Part shown: positions 17,902 through 25,502 of the stretch, one piece after another
Numbering within the stretch: position 1 is the first letter of the stretch
Layout: each line of letters opens with the position of its first letter
Assembly: GCA_026990385.1 (NCBI GenBank)
Contig: JALXDL010000046.1
Span: 3,699-67,698, forward strand
Reading direction: 5' to 3'
From: DRKI01 sp011051875
GTDB taxonomy: Bacteria > Desulfobacterota > Desulfobulbia > Desulfobulbales > Desulfobulbaceae
DNA length: 64,000 bases
Made by a program: the position numbers and the translations under genes
Notes under the pieces: model-generated
Database searches by the model: none
Told to the model about the DNA's origin: nothing
What the model saw: the letters and a program-made list of their open reading frames with translations, nothing else

Positions 17902-19443
17902 ATGTACCATCCCGCCATGCTCCATCCGACGACCCTGGACGGCCCCTTCTTGAGCCTGCTCGTCTTCCTGCCCATCCTGGGCGCTGTCCTGCTTCTCCTG
18001 GTCAGGAGGGAGGGGACGGCCCGCTGGCTGGCCCTGGTGGTGCTCGTCCTCACCTTCCTGTTGTCTCTGCCGCTGTATGCCGCCTTCCGGCCCGGGCTGC
18101 CGGGCTTCCAGTTCGTGGAAAATCATGTCTGGATCGAGCGGCTCGGACTGAGCTACCTGCTGGGCGTGGACGGCATCAGTCTGCCGCTGGTCCTGCTCAC
18201 CACCTTCCTCGGGCCGGCCACGGTGCTCTGTTCCTGGCGCTACATCACACGCAGGGTACGGGAGTTCATGGCCTGCCTGCTGCTCACCCAGGGCATCCTC
18301 ACCGGTGTCTTTGTCGCGCTCGACCTGGTGCTGTTCTACTTTTTCTGGGAGGCCATGTTGATCCCCATGTTCCTGCTGATCGCGATCTGGGGCGGGCCAC
18401 GGCGGCGGTACGCCGCCATCAAGTTTGTCCTCTATACCCTGGGCGGCTCGGTCTTTCTGCTGCTGGCCATCGTCGGCCTCTTCATCCAGGGCCATACCTT
18501 CAGTTATCCGGCCCTTCTCGGCCTCCAGCTTGCGCCGGGTTGGGAGTTCTGGCTCTTCCTGGCCTTTCTGGCCGGGTTCGCGGTCAAGATCCCCATGGTG
18601 CCGGTCCATACCTGGCTGCCGGCGGCGCACGTGGAGGCGCCCACGGCCGGATCGGTCATCCTGGCCAGTGTGCTCCTGAAGATGGGCACCTATGGCCTGC
18701 TTCGCTTCAACCTGAGCCTGACCCCGGCCGCCACTATCGGCCTGGCACCCCTGGTGATCGTCCTGTCAGTGGCCGCCATCCTGTACGGCGGGCTTCTTGC
18801 CCTGGCCCAGCAGGATATCAAGAAACTGATCGCCTACTCCTCGGTGGCTCACATGGGGTTCGTCACCCTCGGTATCGGGGTGCTCAACATGCAGGGCCTC
18901 CAGGGCGCCATGCTGCAGATGCTCAACCACGGCCTCACCACCGGCGGCCTCTTTCTTCTGGCCGGCATGCTCCATGAGCGGACACACTCCCGGCAACTTG
19001 CCGATAACGCCGGCCTGGGCCGGCTGATGCCTGGCTTCGTCTTTTTCCTTGGCCTGTTTTCCCTCTCCTCCCTGGCCTTTCCCGGCACAGCCAGTTTTGT
19101 CGGTGAGTTCCTCTGTCTGAGCGGTGCCTTCACCGACAGCCTGCGGCTCGGCGCCTGGGTGATACCGGGGGCGTTGCTGGCCGCGGCCTACATGTTCCGC
19201 ATGCTGCTCGGCCTCACCTGGGGCCGGGGCGGCGATCCCGCCCTGGCCAGGGACATCGGGCCCCGGGAGTGGGCTGTTCTGCTGCCCCTGGCTGTGCCGG
19301 TGATCCTGTTCGGCTTCTACCCCGCGCCCCTGCTCAGGCTCATGAACCCTGTCCTGGAAACCATCGCTGCCCGACTGGACAGCCAGGCGGCTGTCGAGTT
19401 CGTCGCCTTCATCGGCCAGGCCCTGCCGAGCATCTTGAACTGA
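17902..19443 (+). CDS. nuoM: NADH-quinone oxidoreductase subunit M
   Basis: The 513-residue protein is a 14-helix antiporter-like subunit. It shows LGVDGISLPLVLLTTFL, FYFFWEAMLIPMFLLI (pumping Glu), VKIPMVPVHTWLPAAHVEAPTAGSVILASVLLKMGTYGLLRF and KLIAYSSVAHMGFVTLG, all typical NuoM signatures. The start at 17902 follows an AAAAGAGGA ribosome site; a second ATG at 17917 is possible. It follows the second MrpD-like gene by 19 bases. Confidence 0.93.
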   Translation: MYHPAMLHPTTLDGPFLSLLVFLPILGAVLLLLVRREGTARWLALVVLVLTFLLSLPLYAAFRPGLPGFQFVENHVWIERLGLSYLLGVDGISLPLVLLTTFLGPATVLCSWRYITRRVREFMACLLLTQGILTGVFVALDLVLFYFFWEAMLIPMFLLIAIWGGPRRRYAAIKFVLYTLGGSVFLLLAIVGLFIQGHTFSYPALLGLQLAPGWEFWLFLAFLAGFAVKIPMVPVHTWLPAAHVEAPTAGSVILASVLLKMGTYGLLRFNLSLTPAATIGLAPLVIVLSVAAILYGGLLALAQQDIKKLIAYSSVAHMGFVTLGIGVLNMQGLQGAMLQMLNHGLTTGGLFLLAGMLHERTHSRQLADNAGLGRLMPGFVFFLGLFSLSSLAFPGTASFVGEFLCLSGAFTDSLRLGAWVIPGALLAAAYMFRMLLGLTWGRGGDPALARDIGPREWAVLLPLAVPVILFGFYPAPLLRLMNPVLETIAARLDSQAAVEFVAFIGQALPSILN

Positions 19444-19470
19444 GGAATGATCAGAGGAGGCACCGCGACA

Positions 19471-20865
19471 ATGCTCAATCCAATCCTGCCGGAAATCGTT
19501 ATCAGCGCCGCGGCGATCTTTTTCCTTGTCGGCTCGTTTTACGACATGCGCAACCTGCACCGCCAGGCTGCCGGCTTTGGCCTGGCGTCGGTGGTGGCCG
19601 CCCTCATCAGCCTGGGCGCGGAGAGCCGTTTTTTTCACGGCGCCTTTGTCGTGGACGGCTTCAGCCGTTTCTTTGCCCTGCTTATCTGCCTGGCCTTTGT
19701 TCTGGCCTGTCTCATCGGAGGGGGCCTGCGCCAGACCGATCAGAGCCGGACCGGGGAGTTCTATTTCTTCATCGCCATCTCCACCCTCGGCCTGCTGGTG
19801 GTCACCGGTGCCACCGAGCTCATCACCCTGTTCATCGGGCTGGAGATCTCGTCCTATCCCCTCTTCATCGTGGTCTCCTTCCGCCGCGGGCTCGGCTACC
19901 AGTTCGAGTCCGTGGCCAAGTACATGGTCTTCGGCGCCGTGTCCACCGCCTTCATGCTCTACGGTATCACCTACGTCTACGGCGCGTTCGGCTCCACGTT
20001 CCTGGTCGACATCATCCCCGCCATCGCCACCCGCCTCAACGATCCCATGGCCGAACTGGGGGTGATCCTGTTCATGGCCGGCCTGCTCTACAAGCTCTCC
20101 GCCTTTCCCTTTCACTTCTGGGCCCCGGATGTCTATGCCGGCGCTGCGGCCGAGGTGGTGGCCTATATCGCTGCCCTGCCCAAGCTGGCAGCCGTGGCCC
20201 TCCTGGTGCGGGTGGTCTCCCTGTTCCTCGACATCGAGGGCATCATCCCTGTGCTGGCCCTGCTTGCCGTCCTCTCCATGACCATGGGGAACATCCTGGC
20301 CCTGACCCAGACCGAGCTCAAACGGATGCTGGCCTACTCCGCGGTCTCCCATGCCGGCTACATCCTGCTCGGACTGCTGGCGCCTGCACAGGGCGGCCTT
20401 TCAGCGTCGCTCTTTTACGGCACCGTCTACACCTTCATGACCCTCGCCGCCTTCCTGGTGGCCATCCAGGTGGCCGGTGAGGGGCATGATATTCCCCTGG
20501 CCAATCTGGCGGGGCTCTGGCGGCGTTCCCCTGTGCTGGCGGTGATGCTGGCCATCACTTTTGTCTCCCTGGCCGGACTGCCGCCCACGGCCGGCTTCAC
20601 CGGCAAGCTCTTCCTGCTCACCGCGCTCTGGCAGGCCGGCCACTTCTGGGTCGTGCTCGCTGCAGTCCTCAATACCCTGCTCGGCATGTTCTACTATCTG
20701 CGCGTGATACGGATCAGCCTGGTCAGCGACACGAACAGGCCCGCCCTGCCGGTACCGCTTCACCTCCGCTCACTGGCGGTCGCCCTGGCAGTACTTCTCC
20801 TCTTTCTCGGCCTGATGCCCGGCGCCATTCTCCAGCTTGCCGAATCCGCGGTGGCCAGCCTGTAA
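19471..20865 (+). CDS. nuoN: NADH-quinone oxidoreductase subunit N
   Basis: The product has 464 residues and 13-14 helices. The family core is GLEISSYPLFIVVSFRRG, YKLSAFPFHFWAPDVYAGA and KRMLAYSAVSHAGYILLG. Although the frame is open from 19447, the ATG at 19471 was chosen because AGAGGAGG sits 10 bases before it. It is the last gene of the operon. A GGGAGC-CACC-GCTCCC hairpin at 20872-20887 follows the stop but has no T-run. Confidence 0.93.
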   Translation: MLNPILPEIVISAAAIFFLVGSFYDMRNLHRQAAGFGLASVVAALISLGAESRFFHGAFVVDGFSRFFALLICLAFVLACLIGGGLRQTDQSRTGEFYFFIAISTLGLLVVTGATELITLFIGLEISSYPLFIVVSFRRGLGYQFESVAKYMVFGAVSTAFMLYGITYVYGAFGSTFLVDIIPAIATRLNDPMAELGVILFMAGLLYKLSAFPFHFWAPDVYAGAAAEVVAYIAALPKLAAVALLVRVVSLFLDIEGIIPVLALLAVLSMTMGNILALTQTELKRMLAYSAVSHAGYILLGLLAPAQGGLSASLFYGTVYTFMTLAAFLVAIQVAGEGHDIPLANLAGLWRRSPVLAVMLAITFVSLAGLPPTAGFTGKLFLLTALWQAGHFWVVLAAVLNTLLGMFYYLRVIRISLVSDTNRPALPVPLHLRSLAVALAVLLLFLGLMPGAILQLAESAVASL

Positions 20866-20890
20866 GACCAGGGGAGCCACCGCTCCCGCC

Positions 20891-21006
20891 CCGGGGACGA
20901 CCGCATATCCTGTGCCTGCGGCAGGGATATCGGTATTGACAAGGGCAGTTTCTACAAGATGATCGCCAGGGCCTCCTCCTACCGGGGCACCAAGCGCAAC
21001 CGCTGA
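20891..21006 (+). pseudogene. Truncated second copy of the 3' end of the 9094-9327 gene
   Basis: These 116 bases match 9212-9327 without gaps and with four mismatches, ending at the same TGA codon. Three of the four changes alter the residue (Gly to Asp, Phe to Ser, Thr to Ser), as expected for a fragment not under selection. There is no start codon or 5' part, so it is a gene remnant. With the intact gene it brackets the whole nuo operon in direct orientation. Confidence 0.85.
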
Positions 21007-21181
21007 CCCTCAGCCCACCTGTTGCGCCCCCTCTCCCCACCTGTTCCCTGCCTGCAGATCAGCCACAGGCCTGGGAAAAAGCCTCGCTTCTCGGGCCGTT
21101 CATCCCCCGGCTCACGTTTAACTTCCTTCTGCTCTTTCCCCTATTTACGCCCAGCCGCCATGATCGGGCAGGCTCTCGGGC
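21007..21181. other. Spacer between the gene remnant and the CRISPR array
   Basis: No gene or clear signal is visible. The stretch is pyrimidine-rich and ordinary in composition. It lies at the trailer (old) end of the CRISPR array. Confidence 0.5.
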
Positions 21182-22181
21182 CGCACAATACCTTCTCGGA
21201 CAGGTAGGTCCCGGGACCTCTCTGCTTGTGGCAGTATGTCAGAGCAGAAAGTCTCAATACCTTCTCGGACAGGTAGGTCCCGGGACCTGGCACTGGCACT
21301 TTAATGAGTTTGTGCCGGAGTCTCAATACCTTCTCGGACAGGTAGGTCCCGGGACAAAGGGATTGTTCAATTGATTGATAGTAATCAGGTCTCAATACCT
21401 TCTCGGACAGGTAGGTCCCGGGACCTGAAAAGAGTTCTATATGCATAGTTATTGACGTCTCAATACCTTCTCGGACAGGTAGGTCCCGGGACGGTTTTGG
21501 CTGGGTAAATGTTCGATTTGTTTTGTCTCAATACCTTCTCGGACAGGTAGGTCCCGGGACAATCGTGGAGATTAATTTGTCTCTCTATACCGAGTCTCAA
21601 TACCTTCTCGGACAGGTAGGTCCCGGGACGCGGGGGAAATTTCTTTCCCGCGTGAGCACAAAGTCTCAATACCTTCTCGGACAGGTAGGTCCCGGGACGC
21701 TTTTTCTTGCCATATAAGGGAGGTAAAGATGTCTCAATACCTTCTCGGACAGGTAGGTCCCGGGACGGGAGGGAATACTATGGCCATTGGAAGGTTTTTT
21801 GTCTCAATACCTTCTCGGACAGGTAGGTCCCGGGACCAGATTGTTGCCCGCGCTTGGCGCGAGGCGCTGGGTCTCAATACCTTCTCGGACAGGTAGGTCC
21901 CGGGACGGCCAGTTGCTGTTGTCCGGAGGGTTCCAAGAAGTCTCAATACCTTCTCGGACAGGTAGGTCCCGGGACGAACATGTTTTATTTACACGGATTA
22001 TAGTGCAACGTCTCAATACCTTCTCGGACAGGTAGGTCCCGGGACTTTTTTTTTTTTTAAAAGAACTAATAAAAACGTCTCAATACCTTCTCGGACAGGT
22101 AGGTCCCGGGACACCGATTTGCCAGTAACCGGAGATTGGAACGGCGTCTCAATACCTTCTCGGACAGGTAGGTCCCGGGAC
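21182..22181 (-). CRISPR. CRISPR array, 15 repeats of 36 bp and 14 spacers of 31-34 bp
   Basis: The plus-strand repeat begins GTCTCAATACCTTC and ends TAGGTCCCGGGAC. Repeats start at 21182, 21251, 21320, 21389, 21457, 21525, 21594, 21663, 21731, 21801, 21871, 21940, 22010, 22077 and 22146. All look identical except the first, whose outer four bases are changed in three positions. Read on the minus strand, the repeat contains a TACCT/AGGTA stem and ends ATTGAGAC, which fits the 8-nt 5' handle of type III crRNA. The degenerate repeat at 21182 marks the trailer. Both points say the array is transcribed leftward from a leader to its right, in the same direction as the cas2-cas1-RT operon. Confidence 0.98.
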
Positions 22182-22420
22182 AGCACCCTGTCTCGATAAT
22201 ACCATGATTTCCTCTGGTTGCACTGTGTTTTTTTGTATATCAAATTGCATTGTTCGAGTTGGGGTTTTTGTTTTGTGAAAAATGCTTTATTTTTAAGATG
22301 TTACTGGTTGCCTGAATGAAAGGTGCTTTTCGGGGCTTACGAGGGAGGAAAGGGACGATTTTTCAATGTGTTATCTGGATCGTTGGCCTTCGGGGCGGCA
22401 GGATTCCGGACCATGTCCGG
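22182..22420 (-). promoter_or_regulatory. CRISPR leader
   Basis: The sequence next to the last repeat is markedly AT-rich (about 22190-22310, with runs of T and A), in contrast to the GC-rich genes around it. It lies at the non-degenerate end of the array and directly after the RT stop, as expected for a leader in leftward orientation. A TATTAT box on the minus strand lies about a dozen bases from the first repeat, but I could not pair it with a clear -35. No gene is present. Confidence 0.65.
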
Positions 22421-23263
22421 TCATGGCGGGGCAGGGAGTTTTTCGCCCAGGAAACGGACAGCGGGGCCGGAGCGGATGATGCGGGTCTTTTCCGGGTGGA
22501 TCTGGAGGCCGATCTTTTCCAGTTCCCGGACCGCGAATCCCAGGGCCTCCTCGGCCCTTGCCCGGCGGTCGGCAAAGAGGAGGAAGTCGTCGGCGAAACG
22601 GACAAAGGGGATGTTTTCTTTTTCCAGGGCCCGGTCGAACCGGTCCAGGTAGAGGTTGCAGAAGAGCGGCGAGAGGATGGCGCCCTGGGAGATGCCGCGC
22701 CGGCTGCGCAGCAGGCTGGTGTGGTGGGCGCCCTGGGCGAGCCAGCGCTCGACGAGGGCCATGGCGGCCCTGTCGCGGAGGAAGTGTTTGAGCACCTGCA
22801 GCAGCTCCCTGTGGGGGATGGAATCGAAGAAGCTGCGAATGTCGGCGTCCACCAGCCATGCCTGGCCGACGCGGACCCGTTCCCGGACCCTGGCCAGGGC
22901 CATGGCCACCGACCGGCCCGGCCGGTAGGCATAGGAGTCGGGGTGAAAGAGTTGCTCGGCGCGGGGTTCGAGCACGATGAGCAGGGCCCGCTGCACCAGC
23001 TTGTCGCGCAGGTACTGGGCAGAGATGATGCGCCTGCCGCCGCTGGCCTTGTTCATGGTGAACTGGCGCACGGGCTGGGGGCGGTAGCTGCCGTCCAGCA
23101 CCTCCTGCCGGCAGGAGAGAATGTGGGCCAGGAGGTGGCGCTCCAGGGCGTCCCGGGACACGGTCACCGACCAGGGCGTGTGCTCCCGCCGCAGGCGGCG
23201 CCAGGCCTGGTCGAGGACCTCCGGCGCCATGGCGCGCTCAAGGAGCGTCCTGCTGCCCTTCAT
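22421..23263 (-). CDS. CRISPR-associated reverse transcriptase, stand-alone
   Basis: The product has 280 residues resembling group II intron-type RTs. Visible blocks are SYAYRPGRSVAMAL, LVDADIRSFFDSIPH (RT3, first catalytic Asp), RGISQGAILSPLFCNLYLD (RT4) and FADDFLLF (RT5, Asp225-Asp226). There is no maturase X or endonuclease domain and no Cas1 fusion. The start at 23263 has GGAG 7 bases before it and overlaps the end of cas1 by 26 bases, so the two are translationally coupled. Related RTs joined to Cas1 allow spacer acquisition from RNA; the same role is inferred here. Confidence 0.9.
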   Translation of the reverse strand: MKGSRTLLERAMAPEVLDQAWRRLRREHTPWSVTVSRDALERHLLAHILSCRQEVLDGSYRPQPVRQFTMNKASGGRRIISAQYLRDKLVQRALLIVLEPRAEQLFHPDSYAYRPGRSVAMALARVRERVRVGQAWLVDADIRSFFDSIPHRELLQVLKHFLRDRAAMALVERWLAQGAHHTSLLRSRRGISQGAILSPLFCNLYLDRFDRALEKENIPFVRFADDFLLFADRRARAEEALGFAVRELEKIGLQIHPEKTRIIRSGPAVRFLGEKLPAPP

Positions 23264-24251
23264 CGCTGTGCTCCAGGTCGGCCATGAACTGCCGGGCCGC
23301 CGCGGTCTGGCCGAGCAGCAGTTCCCGGATGGGCGCCCGCTGCTCCGGCTCGCCCTGTCCGTCGTGGCGGGGCCACTCTTCCCGCCGCCGGGCCCAGGCC
23401 TGGTAAAAGAGCGGCCTGAAGGCCTTGGCCAGCCGGCATCCCTCCTCGCGCCGGTAGTAGAAGCTGGAACGGTCCAGCGGTGCGGTGGCCAGCCAGTCGA
23501 GGACAAAGTCGTCCACGGCCGGGCGGAAGATCTCCTGGAAATCCAGGGCCAGGGCCTCCCGTCCCGGGTATTCCTGGTGGAGGAAGCCCAGGGAGGGATC
23601 GAATCCCTCGATGAGCAGGGCCTGGCGCACCTCGGAGAGCAGGAGGGTATAGGCCAGGGACAGGAGACTGTTGACCGGGTCCCGCGGCGGCCGGCGGTTG
23701 CGGCCCTGGAAACGGTGGCGGGCGGGTAGGGTGGCGGCCAGGAGGGCGAACCAGGCCTGGGCCAGGCCGCCCTCCACACCCATGACCTCGCTCACCGTGG
23801 CGGCGTGGTCGAGATGGTGGCCGGCCAGGTGCAGCCGGTCGAGGAACCGCTGCCGTACCCGTTCGGACGGGGCAAAGCGGTCCGACAGGGTGGCCAGGGG
23901 CAGGTGGTACCCGGTGATTTTCCTGCCCACGAACCACCTGGCCATGGCCAGGCAGGCCCCGGCGTCGTCGGCAAGCCGGTGCTGCATGCGGCGCAGGGGC
24001 AGGCGCACGGCCAGGCCGCTGCCCAGCATGGCGGCCTGGGGCGGGCCGTGGACGGCGAGCATCACCACCGGCACGGCGGCGTCGGCCAGGTTCCGCCAGA
24101 CAGCGGTGTCGGCCACCGGGTTGCCGTAGACCACCACCTGTTCAAGCTGGCTGATGGGCAGGCTGCACACCTTCTCTCCCTTGTGGCGCAGGAGCAGGCA
24201 GCCGGCCCGGTACTGGATCCTGGTCTGTTTTTGGTCAATGACACAGATCAT
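23238..24251 (-). CDS. cas1: CRISPR-associated endonuclease/integrase Cas1
   Basis: The product has 337 residues. The N-terminal beta domain begins MICVIDQKQTRIQY, with a VVVYGNPVADTAVW segment. The helical catalytic domain holds the metal ligands Glu160 (MGVEGG), His225 (FLHQEYPG) and Asp237 (LALDFQEIFRP). The start follows AGGAGGAAGAA and overlaps the preceding cas2 stop by four bases. The C-terminal tail is long and charged. Cas1 integrates new spacers with Cas2; the coupled RT suggests RNA-derived substrates. Confidence 0.95.
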   Translation of the reverse strand: MICVIDQKQTRIQYRAGCLLLRHKGEKVCSLPISQLEQVVVYGNPVADTAVWRNLADAAVPVVMLAVHGPPQAAMLGSGLAVRLPLRRMQHRLADDAGACLAMARWFVGRKITGYHLPLATLSDRFAPSERVRQRFLDRLHLAGHHLDHAATVSEVMGVEGGLAQAWFALLAATLPARHRFQGRNRRPPRDPVNSLLSLAYTLLLSEVRQALLIEGFDPSLGFLHQEYPGREALALDFQEIFRPAVDDFVLDWLATAPLDRSSFYYRREEGCRLAKAFRPLFYQAWARRREEWPRHDGQGEPEQRAPIRELLLGQTAAARQFMADLEHSDEGQQDAP

Positions 24252-24598
24252 TTCTTCCTCCTGGAAAAGAGCCTGGCGATGCGGCTGCCCGGCTTTTCCG
24301 GCATCCGGTCGGGCCCGGCCGCGTACAGGGAGCCGATCGCTGCCTGCTGCAGGCCGGCGGCCCAGAGGGCGGAGGGGCCGGGTATGGGATAGAGGCGGAC
24401 ATCGTCCCTGCGGCCATGTACCCGCTGCCGGATGCCATCCTTGAGCCGCTCCAGGCCATCCGGGTCGGCCCGGATGAGAAAGACGGATTTCTGCAGGGGA
24501 ATGCCCAGTTTCTTGACAAAGGCGTGCGTGCGCTGCAGCCGCCGGGGATTCCTGATATCGTAGGCCAGCAGGTACCACTGTTTTCTCGGCTTGGCCAT
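24248..24598 (-). CDS. cas2: Cas2-like protein, second copy in the operon
   Basis: The product has 116 residues. It opens with the Cas2 ferredoxin-like fold pattern KQWYLLAYDIRNPRRLQRTHAFVKKLG, then PLQKSVFLIRADPDGLERLKDGI. About 25 basic residues extend the C-terminus (SRIARLFSRRKK). It differs clearly from the other Cas2 at 24626-24910 in the same operon. Its end overlaps cas1 by four bases. It could pair with the other Cas2 as a heterodimer or have its own function. Confidence 0.85.
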   Translation of the reverse strand: MAKPRKQWYLLAYDIRNPRRLQRTHAFVKKLGIPLQKSVFLIRADPDGLERLKDGIRQRVHGRRDDVRLYPIPGPSALWAAGLQQAAIGSLYAAGPDRMPEKPGSRIARLFSRRKK

Positions 24599-24625
24599 GA
24601 TGCCTCCGTAGGGTGTTGATGTTGC

Positions 24626-24910
24626 TCAGCCCACGTACCAGACCGGCACCCGGAAGCCGGGCCGAGCGCAGCGGGTCAGGCCCACGGCCTTCCTGCCCCC
24701 GTCCAGCCAGGCCAGGAGCAGGAAGTCGGTCTCGTGGTCCAGGATGTCGGTGAGCTGCAGGAACAGCTCCTCTGCCTCTGCCCTGGTCAGCCGGCACTCG
24801 AACACCGAGTACTGGGCATCGAGCCGCCACTGCTTCAGGATCCGGAAGACCCGGCGCCGTCGCCGGTTGGACCTGATGTCGTAGGCGATGACCGCTGCCC
24901 TGCGCCGCAT
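24626..24910 (-). CDS. cas2: CRISPR-associated protein Cas2, first copy in the operon
   Basis: The 94-residue product is of normal Cas2 length. It has the signature AVIAYDIRSNRRRRRVFRILKQWRLDAQYSVFECRL, with the conserved YD near the N-terminus and SVFEC strand. It lies 27 bases before the second cas2-like gene and 3 bases after the coiled-coil gene at 24914-25450, so the genes probably share one transcript. It forms the core of the spacer-integration complex with Cas1. Confidence 0.92.
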   Translation of the reverse strand: MRRRAAVIAYDIRSNRRRRRVFRILKQWRLDAQYSVFECRLTRAEAEELFLQLTDILDHETDFLLLAWLDGGRKAVGLTRCARPGFRVPVWYVG

Positions 24911-24913
24911 GGC

Positions 24914-25450
24914 CTACTCGTGGTTCACCTGTTCCGAGATGATGGCCCGGTAGTCGTCGATGAGCTGGTCCAGGGTGGCGAGGAAAGTGGTGACGGCGTT
25001 GTTGAGCCGCTGCTCCTCCCGTTCCCGGATGACGGGGCTCTTGTAGCGTTCCAGCCGTTCGAGGCGGTTGTCGAGGCTGGCAAGGAACCGCTCGGTCAGG
25101 ACATTGAACCGTTCCACCATCTCGTGGTAGCTGCCGGCAAAGAACTCCATCCGTTCCCGGCGCAGGTGGGCCTTGGCCGTGACCAGGGCGTGGTTGCTCT
25201 CTTCCCTGACCTGGTGCAGGGCGGTGTCCAGCTCCAGGGACAACCGCTTGAGACGGAACTCGAACCCCTTTTCCAGCTCCTTGCGCAGGTATCCCCGCAC
25301 CTGCCGGCGGCGGGTCCAGTCGGGGAAGCTCGGAAACGGCGCCCTGCCGTGCCGGGCCAGGGTGTCGCTGACCAGGTCCTGGTTTTCCCGGCCTGCCTGG
25401 CCGTCACGTCCGGGCGGATAGGGTGTGGTGGCGGGTGGGTTGTTCTGCAT
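24914..25450 (-). CDS. Unknown coiled-coil protein at the head of the adaptation genes
   Basis: The product has 178 residues. The start at 25450 was chosen for its AGAGGAGG ribosome site. After a proline-rich N-terminus the protein is almost wholly charged helix with long heptad-like stretches (LRKELEKGFEFRLKRLSLELD, then NRLERLERYKSPVIREREEQRL). No domain is recognised. It ends three bases before the cas2 start, so it is very probably co-translated with the adaptation module. It could be an uncharacterised accessory of adaptation or part of a two-gene unit with its upstream neighbour. Confidence 0.7.
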   Translation of the reverse strand: MQNNPPATTPYPPGRDGQAGRENQDLVSDTLARHGRAPFPSFPDWTRRRQVRGYLRKELEKGFEFRLKRLSLELDTALHQVREESNHALVTAKAHLRRERMEFFAGSYHEMVERFNVLTERFLASLDNRLERLERYKSPVIREREEQRLNNAVTTFLATLDQLIDDYRAIISEQVNHE

Positions 25451-25502
25451 GGCGATACCTCCTCTGGTCCTCTGGTGTGCGCCGGTTGCGTGGCGTGCGG
25501 CC

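Noticed and set aside
20872..20887. Rho-independent terminator after nuoN
   Set aside because: The hairpin GGGAGC-CACC-GCTCCC has no following T-run, so it is mentioned only under nuoN and not called as a terminator.
21141..22243. Short open frames across the CRISPR array
   Set aside because: They repeat the translated CRISPR repeat (PGTYLSEKVL or SQYLLGQVGPG) and are not genes.
22421..23263. Reverse transcriptase as part of a group II intron or retron
   Set aside because: No intron RNA ends, maturase X or endonuclease domain and no msr/msd-like element are visible; it is coupled by overlap to cas1.
23238..24830. A 530-residue protein formed by extending cas1 upstream
   Set aside because: The upstream part is the out-of-frame shadow of both cas2 genes; the cas1 start at 24251 has a strong ribosome site and starts the Cas1 fold.
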